In this document: piece after piece, positions 26,429 through 35,163 of the stretch
How positions within the stretch are numbered: position 1 is the first letter of the stretch
Layout of the letters: each line of letters starts with the position of its first letter
Origin: JAXDJH01 sp034663635
GTDB taxonomy: Bacteria; Actinomycetota; CADDZG01; WHSQ01
Assembly: GCA_034663635.1 (NCBI GenBank)
Contig: JAXDJH010000023.1
Location: 186,001 to 250,000 of the forward strand
DNA: 64,000 nt
Direction of reading: 5' to 3'
Notes under the pieces: generated by a model
What the model saw: the letters and a program-made list of their open reading frames with translations, nothing else
Database searches by the model: none
Told to the model about the DNA's origin: nothing
Translations under genes and position numbers: made by a program

Positions 26429-27391
26429 CGCATTTCGCAACGCGGTCTCGGTTTCGAATCGCACGCGTTCCGGAGCGAGCACGATGTCATCCCAACAGAA
26501 GTAGAGGATCACCCAGCCGAGCAGGGACAGATGTCGATCTCTAGCGACGTCTTTCTTGAATGCTTCGTCCCCCATATGCCACCGGATGCTGTGACATTCG
26601 ATGCCGATCTTCAGGTCGGGGAATGCGAAGTCGAGACGATACGCGCCTTGAGGGGTTCGGACCTCATGCTGCGGGACCACGTTCGAAAACTTGATGCTCC
26701 TCAAGATGCGAAGCATCTTCGTTTCCATCCTGCTCTCGACCAAGCCCTCTCGACCGTCACGGACGTCGAGCATCTTCCGCATCGCCACTGTCCCGTTCCG
26801 CCCCCGTGCGGCGATGGTGTCGAGATAGTTGCGAAGACCCGGGAGCGTCGTCAGCTTTTTTCTTAGTGCATCGTCTAGGGCCCGACCCTGTATCCATGGG
26901 GGCACAGAGGCGCCGAGGTCAAGGAGGCACCGATCGATCGACGCCACGAGCATTCCGTTCTTGGGCGAAATGGCGGGTCGATCTGTAGGCATGAGTCGAT
27001 GACTTCGAATGCCGTTTACCCGGTTCCCGTCGTAGACGCAAATCTCAACAGGGTTCGGTTCGGCGCCATCCAATCCCCAGATCCACGCTCCTGTTTGGTG
27101 CGAGAAGAACGCATCGTCTGGTGCCCAAAGCTGAGCCGCCCAGACGTCGCCCAGCTGGCTTGTCGGGATTATCGCCAGCCGAAAGACGCCGGGATAGTGA
27201 GGGACGAGCTCTCCCCACTTGCACCGCTCATCGATCGCGCTCTCGCTGAGGCCTGAGTCCAGAAGTTGCGCCCTAGAAACGAACCCGCTTTGCGCCACGG
27301 CAAGTGCTCCGTACCGCGCTTCGACCTCGTGCAGTCGCTCCATCCCACGAGGAAATCTCGATGACGTCGATGCTGCAGTGATCGTCGTCAC
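26411..27391 (-). CDS. AbiEi-type wHTH + DUF559 (Vsr/PD-(D/E)XK-like) protein
   Basis: A 326-residue protein. Residues about 20-75 (SGFVSRAQLLDSGLSESAID, then PGVFRL) form the winged-helix domain seen in AbiEi-type antitoxins. The C-terminal 100 residues are a DUF559/Vsr-like nuclease fold: ESRMETKMLRIL, YRLDFAFPDLKIGIECHS (Asp, then ExC in place of the usual ExD), IRWH, and WVILYFCWDDIV. The GTG at 27391 follows CAAGG; an ATG at 27343 is an alternative. Related proteins occur in many copies in actinobacterial genomes with no established role. The gene is bracketed by inverted 51-bp elements, which is unusual. Confidence 0.8.
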   Translation of the reverse strand: MTTITAASTSSRFPRGMERLHEVEARYGALAVAQSGFVSRAQLLDSGLSESAIDERCKWGELVPHYPGVFRLAIIPTSQLGDVWAAQLWAPDDAFFSHQTGAWIWGLDGAEPNPVEICVYDGNRVNGIRSHRLMPTDRPAISPKNGMLVASIDRCLLDLGASVPPWIQGRALDDALRKKLTTLPGLRNYLDTIAARGRNGTVAMRKMLDVRDGREGLVESRMETKMLRILRSIKFSNVVPQHEVRTPQGAYRLDFAFPDLKIGIECHSIRWHMGDEAFKKDVARDRHLSLLGWVILYFCWDDIVLAPERVRFETETALRNALNLPA

Positions 27392-27401
27392 AAAAACCTT
27401 G

Positions 27402-27452
27402 CGAAATATTCCGAATCAGCGGGGCTCAGCCGGGCTGGGCTGGAGAATTTGG
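27402..27452 (-). repeat. 51-bp palindromic element, copy C
   Basis: Outer arm GGAGAATTTGG (27442-27452) is canonical; inner arm CGAAATATTCC (27402-27412) deviates. The middle carries GGGCTGGGCT beside the outer arm. It lies between the DUF559 gene start and ispH; its outer arm falls where the ispH -35 would be. Confidence 0.8.
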
Positions 27453-27468
27453 GAGGGTCCCGCACGCG

Positions 27469-27474
27469 TACCAT
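27469..27474 (+). promoter_or_regulatory. -10 box for leaderless ispH transcript
   Basis: TACCAT with 7 nt to ATG 27482. With a 17-bp spacer the -35 region (27446-27451) lies in the outer arm of repeat copy C. Confidence 0.6.
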
Positions 27475-27481
27475 GGTTGCG

Positions 27482-28435
27482 ATGAGAAAAAAGGTTGTTT
27501 TGGCTGCTCCTCGGGGGTATTGCGCTGGCGTCGATCGGGCCGTGCAGATCGTTGAGAGGGCGCTCGACACGGTCGGGGCCCCCGTGTACGTGCGCAAGGA
27601 GATAGTCCACAACCGTCACGTCGTGGAGGAGCTCCAGAAGCGCGGTGCGATCTTCGTCGAGTCGGAACAGGAGATCCCCGAGGGAGCCACCTGCGTGTTT
27701 TCGGCTCACGGTGTCTCGCCCGAGGTCAGACGCAACGCCGACGCGCGCAACCTCCGCGTGATCGACGCGACCTGCCCCCTCGTTACGAAGGTGCACCTCG
27801 AGGCCAAGCGCTTCGTGCGAGACGGCCGCCGGATCGTCCTCGTCGGTCACGAGGGCCACGAGGAGATCGAGGGGACCGCCGGCGAAGCGCCGGACTCGAC
27901 GATGGTCATCGAGAGGCCCGAGCAGATCGACGAGCTCGGTATCGATTCCAACGAGCCGATCGCGTATCTCACACAGACGACGCTTTCGGTCGACGACACT
28001 TTGAACGTCGTCGAGGCCCTCCGGGGACGATTCTCCGACATCAGCGGCCCCCGCAGCGATGACATCTGTTACGCGACCCAGAACCGGCAGGTCGCCGTGA
28101 AGGCGATCGCCCCGGAGTGCGACGTCGTGCTGATCGTTGGTGCGTTCAACTCGAGCAACTCCAACCGGCTCGTCGAAGTCGCGAGGAGCCTCGGCACCCC
28201 AGCCCACCTCGTACCCGACGAAACTCACTTGGATCCCACCTGGCTCGACGGAGCCGAAACGGTCGGCGTGAGCTCCGGCGCGAGCGCGCCCGAGGTTCTC
28301 GTCGATCGACTCCTGAAGCGCCTGAGCGAGATGGGCTACGGACAGGTCGAAACGCGCGAGATCACTACCGAAGACGTGACGTTCTCGTTGCCGCCGTGGC
28401 TGAGGGACGAAGCGGAGATGCCGCCCGTCTCCTAA
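27482..28435 (+). CDS. ispH: 4-hydroxy-3-methylbut-2-enyl diphosphate reductase
   Basis: A 317-residue [4Fe-4S] enzyme, last step of the MEP isoprenoid pathway, giving IPP and DMAPP. Cluster cysteines are in APRGYCAGVDRA (Cys14), DATCPLVTKVH and DDICYATQNRQ; EEIEGTAGEAP contains the expected active-site region and the SNSNRL motif is present as SSNSNRLVEVA. The ATG at 27482 is preferred over upstream starts at 27473 and 27449 because a TANNNT box lies exactly 7 nt before it and the longest frame begins inside repeat copy C. Confidence 0.95.
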   Translation: MRKKVVLAAPRGYCAGVDRAVQIVERALDTVGAPVYVRKEIVHNRHVVEELQKRGAIFVESEQEIPEGATCVFSAHGVSPEVRRNADARNLRVIDATCPLVTKVHLEAKRFVRDGRRIVLVGHEGHEEIEGTAGEAPDSTMVIERPEQIDELGIDSNEPIAYLTQTTLSVDDTLNVVEALRGRFSDISGPRSDDICYATQNRQVAVKAIAPECDVVLIVGAFNSSNSNRLVEVARSLGTPAHLVPDETHLDPTWLDGAETVGVSSGASAPEVLVDRLLKRLSEMGYGQVETREITTEDVTFSLPPWLRDEAEMPPVS

Positions 28436-28443
28436 GGAACGGG

Positions 28444-28728
28444 TTAGGTGATGGTTTGTTCGATCTCGTTGGCGAGGTCGAAGTCGATCGAGGTGAGCCC
28501 ACCCTCCGAGTGCGTCGAAAGAGTCAGCCTGACCTTGTTGTAGCGGATGTCGATGTCGGGATGGTGGTCGTAGCGGTCGGCCAACTTCGCAACGTCGTTG
28601 GTGAACTTGATGGCGCCCGCGAAGTCATCCCACTCGAAAACCTTGGTGATCTCGTCGCCTTCGCGCTCCCAATCACCCAGCTCGTCGAGCCTTTGTTGGA
28701 TCTCTTCGTCTTCCAGAAGCTCCGGCAC
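28444..28728 (-). CDS. 4a-hydroxytetrahydrobiopterin dehydratase (PCD/DCoH)
   Basis: A 94-residue pterin dehydratase that recycles the 4a-carbinolamine pterin. The active-site motif is DRYDHHPDIDIRYNKV with the paired His, and the C-terminus SIDFDLANEIEQ closes the fold. The GTG at 28728 has a strong AGGAGG 4 nt upstream; an ATG at 28758 is an in-frame alternative without one. No aromatic hydroxylase lies nearby. It converges with ispH and diverges from the LLM gene. Confidence 0.9.
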   Translation of the reverse strand: MPELLEDEEIQQRLDELGDWEREGDEITKVFEWDDFAGAIKFTNDVAKLADRYDHHPDIDIRYNKVRLTLSTHSEGGLTSIDFDLANEIEQTIT

Positions 28729-28804
28729 ACACCCTCCTAATGACGCTTCCTGCACCAATCGCCGCGCACCTTACCCCGGCCGGGAGGCGCCGTCGGCGAG
28801 GCAC

Positions 28805-28810
28805 TATAGT
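28805..28810 (+). promoter_or_regulatory. -10 box for the LLM oxidoreductase gene
   Basis: TATAGT, 31 nt before the ATG; a CGGAGGG ribosome site follows, so this transcript has an ordinary leader. No convincing -35 is seen. Confidence 0.4.
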
Positions 28811-28841
28811 CCCGGACCCAGACCAAGCTCCGGAGGGATAG

Positions 28842-29867
28842 ATGGACTACGGGATCGGCTTCGGCGGCCCCCTGAACACGGTCGGATCGATGGCCAAAGG
28901 CATAGAGGACGCCGGCTTCGAGTCGTGCTGGGCGGCCGAGACGAGCCATACAGCCTTCATCGGCGCCGCCGCCGGAATCATGGCGACCGAGAGCATCAAC
29001 GTGGGCACGGCGATCGCCCTCGCGTTCCCCAGGTCGCCGACCATCACGGCGATGACGGCTTGGGACCTGGATGAGTTGTCCGGCGGCCGTTTCATCCTCG
29101 GCCTCGGCTCCCAGGTCAAGCGCGTCAACGAGAACCGGTTCTCGGTCAAGTTCGAGCACCCGGCCCCCAAGCTCAAGGAGTACGCCCAGGTCCTTCGCAC
29201 CGTGTGGGCGGCCAACAGGGGAGAAGACGTCACGTTCGAGGGCCGCTTCTACAACGTCACGATGCCGACCTTCCACGGCAAACCGCAGCCTCACCGCCGC
29301 GACGTGCCCATCTACTTCGCGGCGGTGAACGAGACCATGTGCAAGGTCTGTGGCGAGGTCGCCGACGGGTTGCTCGCACATCCGCTGGCGTCGCCTCGTT
29401 ACCTCAGCGAGGTCGTGAAGCCTGCGATAGCCGCCGGCGCCGAGAAGGCGGGCCGCAAGGCCGAGGAGTGCAACCTCACGGCGGCCCCCATGATCTCGAT
29501 CTCGGACGACATCGATGCGGCCCGTCGCGAGGTCAAGCTCCAGATCGCGTTCTATTCAACGACGCGCACTTACACCCCGATCCTCGCTATGCATGGCAAG
29601 GAGTCGATCGTTCCCGACTTGCGGGACGCGTTCCAGGCGAAGGACCGCGACAGGATGATCGAGTTGATCGACGACGATCTTTGCGACGAGATCGGTATCG
29701 CCGGAACGGCAAACGATGTCAAGGACAAACTCGATCGCTACGAGGGATTGGCCGACCGACTCCTTCTGTCGCCACCCTGGTACGGCCCGAGCTTCGAGCG
29801 GATGATCGAGAACGGAGCCGCGATCTTGGAGACCTTTAAGGAAGCGGCTAGCTCGCCTGCTGGCTAA
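28842..29867 (+). CDS. LLM-class F420/flavin-dependent oxidoreductase
   Basis: A 341-residue luciferase-like monooxygenase-fold enzyme. Characteristic runs are GTAIALAFPRSPTITAMTAWD, LDELSGGRFILGLGSQVKR and the later VPIYFAAVNETMCKVCGEVADG, the pattern of actinobacterial F420-dependent TIGR03617-type enzymes. F420 is the likely cofactor given the clade, but FMN cannot be excluded. CGGAGGG precedes the ATG. Its 3' end overlaps the convergent mas gene by 20 nt. Members of this group often sit near Mce or lipid-degradation genes, as here. Confidence 0.88.
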   Translation: MDYGIGFGGPLNTVGSMAKGIEDAGFESCWAAETSHTAFIGAAAGIMATESINVGTAIALAFPRSPTITAMTAWDLDELSGGRFILGLGSQVKRVNENRFSVKFEHPAPKLKEYAQVLRTVWAANRGEDVTFEGRFYNVTMPTFHGKPQPHRRDVPIYFAAVNETMCKVCGEVADGLLAHPLASPRYLSEVVKPAIAAGAEKAGRKAEECNLTAAPMISISDDIDAARREVKLQIAFYSTTRTYTPILAMHGKESIVPDLRDAFQAKDRDRMIELIDDDLCDEIGIAGTANDVKDKLDRYEGLADRLLLSPPWYGPSFERMIENGAAILETFKEAASSPAG

Positions 29868-30432
29868 GGATCTCCACGCGGTCGGCTTTCCAGCCACCTG
29901 AAGTCGTGTCGACGAGGGTCAGCTTCATCACGTAGACGAAGGTCCGGCCCCCTGGGTTCTCGTTGGACTGCGTCGTCTGCGTCGTCCGAAGGATCGCGAC
30001 CGCTTCGGAGGGCGACTTGAACGTCACGTCGGGACCCTCGAGGATCTGACCCCGCGAAGAAGCGGTTGCTTTCTCAAGCGCGTCGCCAAGGCCTTGCCCC
30101 AGCAATTGTTCGTACTGCTCACGGAAACTTCCCGTCGCGAGCGGCAGCACTTTCGCCGATTGCTCCTGGAGGTTCGTCGAGTCGTAGTTGATGAGAAGCG
30201 TGACGACCTGCTGAGAAACGTCTTCGACGTCGTCGATCCGGTTGGCCAGGAACGCACCGACCTCGTCCGTAGTTGTCTCGCGGTCTCGCTGCCACAACAT
30301 TGCGAACACTCCTGCGAGCGCGAGGGCGAGGACCAGACCCGCGGTGAGCAAAGGGACGAGCAGACGGCGCTTGGGACGCTCGACATCTTCTGCGGTCGCG
30401 TCGGCAGGCAGAGCAGCTTCGTTCATCGACAC
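29848..30432 (-). CDS. mas: Mce-associated membrane protein
   Basis: A 194-residue protein with a cytosolic N-terminus, one membrane segment (LLVPLLTAGLVLALALAGVF, about residues 24-43) and a periplasmic domain related to Mas proteins that follow mce genes, with LLINYDSTNLQEQ and a closing VDTTSGGWKADRVEIL strand. Mas proteins are thought to stabilise Mce complexes. It is the last gene of the locus, 21 nt after mceF. Start at the first ATG (30432); a second ATG two codons later is equally possible. Confidence 0.82.
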   Translation of the reverse strand: MSMNEAALPADATAEDVERPKRRLLVPLLTAGLVLALALAGVFAMLWQRDRETTTDEVGAFLANRIDDVEDVSQQVVTLLINYDSTNLQEQSAKVLPLATGSFREQYEQLLGQGLGDALEKATASSRGQILEGPDVTFKSPSEAVAILRTTQTTQSNENPGGRTFVYVMKLTLVDTTSGGWKADRVEILSQQAS

Positions 30433-30453
30433 ATACTAGGAGTGCGGGACGGC

Positions 30454-31650
30454 TTAGATGCCGTTCAGGTAGAAGAGGGTCCAGGACCACTCGGCCATCC
30501 GGGACGGCATCGATGCGCTGCCCGTGCCTTCCGTAGGCACGCCGAGGATCGTGGTGTTCGCGGAATCGGTCCCGCTCGATGATGTCGATCGGGCATCCTG
30601 AGCAGAGCTTCCGCATTGAGCGTTTTCTGGTGGGCTCTGAGGCTCCCGATCCGATGGGCGACGCCGCTCGGTGCCGTAGCTGCAACCGGGGTTGTTGTTG
30701 TCCTGGATGAGACCGAACCGAACGAGACCCGTATCGGGCTCGAATGCATGCGAGATGTTGTCCAGCGCGTCGGGAAGATTCACGAACAGCGCGGTTAGGT
30801 CATCCGCGTGCTGGGCTTGCAGCTCGTTCACTTCGGCGAACTGGTGGAGGAACTTGTTCACGTTGCCTTTGTAGTTCCGCAACAGTGAGACGACCTCATC
30901 CGAGGCCGAGTTCGTCCCGTTCAACAGCCGCGTGAGGTTGTCGCGGTTATCCGACAGGGTCTGGCTGACGGTTACGAGTTCACGGATGGCGCGTTCGAAA
31001 TCGTCGCTCGAGTTCACGAAGGCTTCGCCCACCTTCGTGCCTTGCTTGAGGACGCCTTGGACCTCGGATGAACGATCGGCGAACAGCTGGGCGAGATCTG
31101 CCGATGACTCGATGATCGTGGCGAGGTCCGGCCCCCGGCCCGTGAGCCCGATACCGAGCGCGTCGACCGCACCTTTCAAGGCATCGGGAGGCACGCCACG
31201 CAGCACGGCCTCCAACGTGCTCAAGAGTTCTTGTGTGCTCACGGGGATCGCCGTCTGATCCAGCGGGATAACGTCCCCGTCGGCCAGATATGGGGCGTCG
31301 TCACTCGCGGGAAGCAGGTCGACGAATTGCTCGCCCACCGCACTCTTGAACATCACGCGGGCCTCGACTTCGTCGGCGGGGATCTCATCGAAGTCCTTCA
31401 AGATGAGCAGCTCGATCTTCACTCCCTCGGGCACCACTTCCATCGTCCCAACCTGTCCCACTGTGATGCCGCGGTAAGTGACCTCCTGGTTCGTGAAGAC
31501 GCCACCGGCATCGGGGAACAACGCGTAGACCGAGTAACGAGCTTGAAGTACCGACAAGACCTGGGTCGCCATCAGGTAGACGAGACCCATGGAGATCACG
31601 ACGAACCCGATCAGGTTGATCTTCACGCGAGTCCTCTCGGGGATCTTCAA
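30454..31650 (-). CDS. mceF: MCE-domain protein, position F
   Basis: A 398-residue MlaD/Mce protein with an N-terminal membrane anchor (INLIGFVVISMGLVYLMATQ), an MCE domain including FPDAGGVFTNQEVTYRGITVG, a helical CTD with QTLSDNRDNLTRLLNGT, and a Ser/Thr-rich, probably disordered C-terminus. In the Mce complex six such subunits build the tunnel that carries lipids across the cell envelope. It overlaps mceE by 4 nt. Confidence 0.9.
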   Translation of the reverse strand: MKIPERTRVKINLIGFVVISMGLVYLMATQVLSVLQARYSVYALFPDAGGVFTNQEVTYRGITVGQVGTMEVVPEGVKIELLILKDFDEIPADEVEARVMFKSAVGEQFVDLLPASDDAPYLADGDVIPLDQTAIPVSTQELLSTLEAVLRGVPPDALKGAVDALGIGLTGRGPDLATIIESSADLAQLFADRSSEVQGVLKQGTKVGEAFVNSSDDFERAIRELVTVSQTLSDNRDNLTRLLNGTNSASDEVVSLLRNYKGNVNKFLHQFAEVNELQAQHADDLTALFVNLPDALDNISHAFEPDTGLVRFGLIQDNNNPGCSYGTERRRPSDREPQSPPENAQCGSSAQDARSTSSSGTDSANTTILGVPTEGTGSASMPSRMAEWSWTLFYLNGI

Positions 31651-32708
31651 GATCGGCCCCTAAGCGGCTGACGCAGGATGTACTCCAGCGCACCGGTGTC
31701 CTGCGAGGTCGACGTCGACCTCGCGTCCGGATCGTCGTTACCGATCGCCTGGTCGCACGTCGTTCCCTGCTCGAAGTTGTCCGGGGCGGACTGGCAGACG
31801 TCGAGTTGCAGGTAGTCGCCTGGCATCGTCTCAGGGAACCATTGCGAGAACGTGGCGAGCGTCTGCAACGCGTCCTTGAGATTCTCGCTGTTGGCGACGA
31901 GCGTCCGAAGGACAGGTCGCAGATCGTTGAATTGCTCGTCTAGACCGTTCTCCGTCTGGTCGAGCAAACGCACGCTGACGTTGGTGAACTTGTCGAGAGA
32001 CACTAGGAGCGTCTCGAGCTCGTCCTTCTGGTCGTTGAGAACCTTCGAGGAATCGGCGAACGACGAGAGGAAACTCCGCAGCACGGAGTCCTCGCCCAGG
32101 ATCGTTTGAGCAACGCTGTCGAGGTTGTCAACGCCGGCGGCGATCTCGTCTTTCCGATCGACCAGGACGTCGGTGAACTCGTGGAGGTCGGCGAGGATCT
32201 CCTTCAATTCGTCGGAGTGGTCGCGCAGGATGCGAGCCTGAGCCGTCGTGAAGCGGTTGATCTGCTCCAGGTTTCCGGTGCCCAGCACGCCGGCGAGCTT
32301 CGCAAAGATCTCCTCGAGCTCGGTGGCTTTCGAAGTTTGATCCGTGTCGAGAACGTCGCCGTCCCCAAGGTAAGGAGGACCCGACGTCTGAGGCTGGATG
32401 TCGACGAATTTCTCGCCCAACAGACTGGTCGTCCTAACAACGAGCTTCGTGTCTTCAGGAACCTGCTCGCTGGGCTCGACGCACATCGTGACGCGGGCAT
32501 TCCAACCATCGAGTTCGATCTGTTGGATGGTGCCGATCACCACATCCGAGGACTGAACGTTCGCGTTCTCGACGAGGTCCCCGACCTGCTCGAAGATGCC
32601 GATGATCTGCGTTCCGTCGCACTTCGACGCGAAGCCGAGGGCCGCGCACGAGGCCGACAGCATCATCGTGGCGAGTAGGGCGGCGGCGATCTTCAGCGGA
32701 GACCTCAT
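31647..32708 (-). CDS. mceE: MCE-domain lipoprotein, position E (LprK type)
   Basis: A 353-residue Mce protein with a lipoprotein signal: MLSASC gives Cys21 as the lipidated residue. The MCE domain has VGDLVENANVQSSDVVIGTI and the distal helical region ends with FSQWFPETMPGDYLQLDVC. The fifth Mce subunit is a lipoprotein in the canonical locus, so the order is conserved. The ATG at 32708 overlaps the mceD stop (ATGA); the longer frame is not used. Confidence 0.92.
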   Translation of the reverse strand: MRSPLKIAAALLATMMLSASCAALGFASKCDGTQIIGIFEQVGDLVENANVQSSDVVIGTIQQIELDGWNARVTMCVEPSEQVPEDTKLVVRTTSLLGEKFVDIQPQTSGPPYLGDGDVLDTDQTSKATELEEIFAKLAGVLGTGNLEQINRFTTAQARILRDHSDELKEILADLHEFTDVLVDRKDEIAAGVDNLDSVAQTILGEDSVLRSFLSSFADSSKVLNDQKDELETLLVSLDKFTNVSVRLLDQTENGLDEQFNDLRPVLRTLVANSENLKDALQTLATFSQWFPETMPGDYLQLDVCQSAPDNFEQGTTCDQAIGNDDPDARSTSTSQDTGALEYILRQPLRGRS

Positions 32709-34186
32709 CCGCCCACCCCCAGGAATCCGAAGAACCCGCCCGCCCAGTCGCCGAACCGATCCCATGCGGACGGGGAGTCGTCGACCGCGACTGCACTTCC
32801 GGCGGCGCTGCCGGTCAACCCACCGAGGCCGACACCGTCGCCGACGTTCGGCACGTCGCCAACGCCGGTAAGCCCGTCGAGGAGGCCCTCATCCTCGATC
32901 TGTTGTCCGATCTCGCGGCACTTGCGCTTGAGCTTCTTCAACTGCTTCGACAGCGGATCGACCACCTCGTTCATGACTTCATCGGGGAGCCCGACGCCCT
33001 CGACCCTGCGGAGTTGCTTCTTCACGCGCCGGACGCCCTTGTCGCAGTTGAGATTGAACTGAAGGGCCTCGACGGGGGATGTCGGCACGGGCAAGACCTT
33101 GTCCGGCTTCGACGTCGACCGGTCCTTGCCCGGGGGGTTACCCGGCTCGCCGGTCACGCCCTTGCACTGTTCCTTCAATGCATCTTTGGCGGGGCTTGGC
33201 GGGAGCGGCTTGAGGATCTCGCATTCGAGCTTCGCATTCGAGTTGTCGCGAACGTCGACGTCCTTGTACTTGCCACCGTGGTACGCGTTCGCGGCCCCCA
33301 GTCCCACCACAGGCAACCAGGACAGCGACTCCTCCACGGATGCGCGGTTCTGGAGAATCGCGGAGGTGATGTGAACCGCAAGCCGCAGGTCCTTGCCGAG
33401 CCTGTCCCCATGCGCTTTCAGCAGATCGGCGACCTGTTCCGTCATCGTTCCGAGATTCGCGAGCGTTCCGGTGACGTCGTCGCGTGACTCCGCCAGCGCG
33501 GTCATGATCGTTGCGAAGTTCGCGTTCAGCTGGCCGAATGCCCCGGACCGTGATGCGAGCTGTGTGAACAGATCCTCGAGGTTGACGAGCAACCCCCCGA
33601 TGTCACCCTTCGCGTCGGCCAGCGTCCCGGTCAACTTGGCTCCGCTGATCAGCGTGCCCTTCAGCTGGTCCTCTCGATCCTTGAGCGTCTCGTTCAACTG
33701 GACGATCAGATCCCCGAGAGCGCCGGGCTCGCCGGGCTTGCCCGGTTCGATCGCATCCAGCAGCTTCTTCAACTGCTTGAAGACGTCGTCGAGCTCCGCC
33801 GGGATGTAGGTGTTTTCGACGGGGATCTCCGCGCCGTCGGCCAACGTCGGGCCGCTTTCGTAGACGGGAGCGAGCTGCACGTAACGGTCGGCGATGACGG
33901 AGATCGGCACGATCTGCGCGATCGCATCGGCAGGCACTTTGTACTGGGAGTCGATGGACATGACGACCCGGACCTTTGTGCCTTCTGGAGTCACGGACCG
34001 GACCTTGCCCACGGGGACCCCGAGGATGTCGACGTCGGAGTTGGCGAACAGTCCGATCGTCTTCTCGAAGTACGCGGTGACCTCATAGGTGCCGTCCGAC
34101 TTCGTCGCGGTGTAGGTGAGCACGCTCGCTCCCGCTATCAGAGCGAGGCCGATGATGAGCGACAGAGGCTTCATTAGCGCTTTCAT
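32705..34186 (-). CDS. mceD: MCE-domain protein, position D, with long C-terminal extension
   Basis: A 493-residue Mce protein: N-terminal anchor (PLSLIIGLALIAGASVLTYT), MCE domain (IGLFANSDVDILGVPVGKV), helical part with SRSGAFGQLNANFATIMTAL, then a Pro/Gly/Lys-rich and Gly-rich tail from about residue 330 ending in WAGGFFGFLGVGG. The two alternative starts MKALMKPL differ by four residues. The long tail is typical of MceD-position proteins in actinobacteria and is probably disordered, possibly reaching the outer envelope. Confidence 0.9.
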   Translation of the reverse strand: MKALMKPLSLIIGLALIAGASVLTYTATKSDGTYEVTAYFEKTIGLFANSDVDILGVPVGKVRSVTPEGTKVRVVMSIDSQYKVPADAIAQIVPISVIADRYVQLAPVYESGPTLADGAEIPVENTYIPAELDDVFKQLKKLLDAIEPGKPGEPGALGDLIVQLNETLKDREDQLKGTLISGAKLTGTLADAKGDIGGLLVNLEDLFTQLASRSGAFGQLNANFATIMTALAESRDDVTGTLANLGTMTEQVADLLKAHGDRLGKDLRLAVHITSAILQNRASVEESLSWLPVVGLGAANAYHGGKYKDVDVRDNSNAKLECEILKPLPPSPAKDALKEQCKGVTGEPGNPPGKDRSTSKPDKVLPVPTSPVEALQFNLNCDKGVRRVKKQLRRVEGVGLPDEVMNEVVDPLSKQLKKLKRKCREIGQQIEDEGLLDGLTGVGDVPNVGDGVGLGGLTGSAAGSAVAVDDSPSAWDRFGDWAGGFFGFLGVGG

Positions 34187-35163
34187 TCGTCGTTCTCGCA
34201 GGATTGAGAGAGCACGAGGGCGCAGCTGTAGATGTCGCCCCAGCGGCCTTGAGTGAAGATCGAGCCGAAGTAACGAGACGAGTCGCCCGCGTACTTGAGC
34301 GCAACGTCCAGGTGCTCCACGTTGCGGTCGAGCACGACGAGTGCGTCGTGAAGGTCGGTGAGGATCGTGTCGAGGTTCGTCCGGTTATCCCGGAGCACCG
34401 CGGTCACCGTTCCCGCCATCTGCTTCGTGGCCACGAGGAGCGACTGGATCGACTCACGCTTGCGGGCCAACGACGCGAGCACCTCGTTCGAGGAGTCGAT
34501 CAAGCGAACGATCTCATCGCCCTTGTTGGACAGGAGCTTCGTCAGATCGTCGGCCCCCGTTAGCAGCGACCGGAGCTCGTCGTCTTTCTCGTTCAGCCCG
34601 TGACCGAGACTGTTCAACCCCTCGAGCGCGGATCCGACGTCGTCCTGCGCGATCTTCGTCAGCTTCGTCAACTCGACGAGCATGTCGTTGAGAGCCGGCC
34701 CATCGAGATCTTCGACGAGGTTGGTTCCTTGGTTCGCGGCCTGATAGATCTCGTAGGGGATCGAGGTCTTGTCGACCGGGATGTTGTCCCCTTGTACGAG
34801 GAAGGGAGCGCCACCCTTGGCCTCGATGTCGACGAACTTCGTTCCGAGGATCGTCGCGAGTTTGATCTCGGCGAACGCGTCGTTGGGTATCTCGATGCCG
34901 TTGTCGATCTCCATCGTGACCTCAACGTGGTCCTGCTGGAGCTGGATGTCCGAGACGACCCCGACCTTGATGCCTGCTACCCGGACCTGGTTCTCGACCT
35001 GGAGGCCCGCTGCATCCTTGAAGTCGGCGGTGACGTCGTAGGCCTGCTTGACCGAGGGGATCTTGTCGATGAAGAAGGCGAAGGTGGTCCCCGCCATGAT
35101 CGCCATGATCGAGATGATCCCGACGATGAGAGGCGAGCGCTCGCGGAAGTTCTTGATGCTCAT
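34183..35163 (-). CDS. mceC: MCE-domain protein, position C
   Basis: A 326-residue Mce protein: anchor SPLIVGIISIMAIMAGTTFA, MCE domain with AAGLQVENQVRVAGIKVGVV, and helical repeats with LATILGTKFVDIEAKGG just before. C-terminus has YFGSIFTQGRWGDIYSC. It overlaps mceD and mceB by 4 nt each, so all subunits are translated from one coupled message. Confidence 0.9.
   Translation of the reverse strand: MSIKNFRERSPLIVGIISIMAIMAGTTFAFFIDKIPSVKQAYDVTADFKDAAGLQVENQVRVAGIKVGVVSDIQLQQDHVEVTMEIDNGIEIPNDAFAEIKLATILGTKFVDIEAKGGAPFLVQGDNIPVDKTSIPYEIYQAANQGTNLVEDLDGPALNDMLVELTKLTKIAQDDVGSALEGLNSLGHGLNEKDDELRSLLTGADDLTKLLSNKGDEIVRLIDSSNEVLASLARKRESIQSLLVATKQMAGTVTAVLRDNRTNLDTILTDLHDALVVLDRNVEHLDVALKYAGDSSRYFGSIFTQGRWGDIYSCALVLSQSCENDE

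Larger units (their letters stand above)
26378..27452 (-). mobile_element. candidate mobile cassette: DUF559 nuclease gene between inverted 51-bp elements
   Basis: A 1075-bp unit with perfect 11-bp terminal inverted repeats (CCAAATTCTCC at 26378, GGAGAATTTGG at 27442). The ends are copies B and C of the 51-bp family in opposite orientation, whose inner arms share a private variant (CGGAANATTTNG). The single gene inside is a wHTH + Vsr-like nuclease. Two hand-counted 60-base lines inside (26581, 26701) have 33 G+C each, lower than neighbouring genes. Terminal repeats and one enzyme gene are the anatomy of a small transposable unit, but no movement can be shown here. Confidence 0.5.

Noticed and set aside
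26368..27465. CCGCAC on both sides of the DUF559 cassette (26368-26373, 27460-27465) as target-site duplication
   Set aside because: Only 6 bp, GC-rich, and at unequal distances (4 and 7 nt) from the element ends; may be chance.
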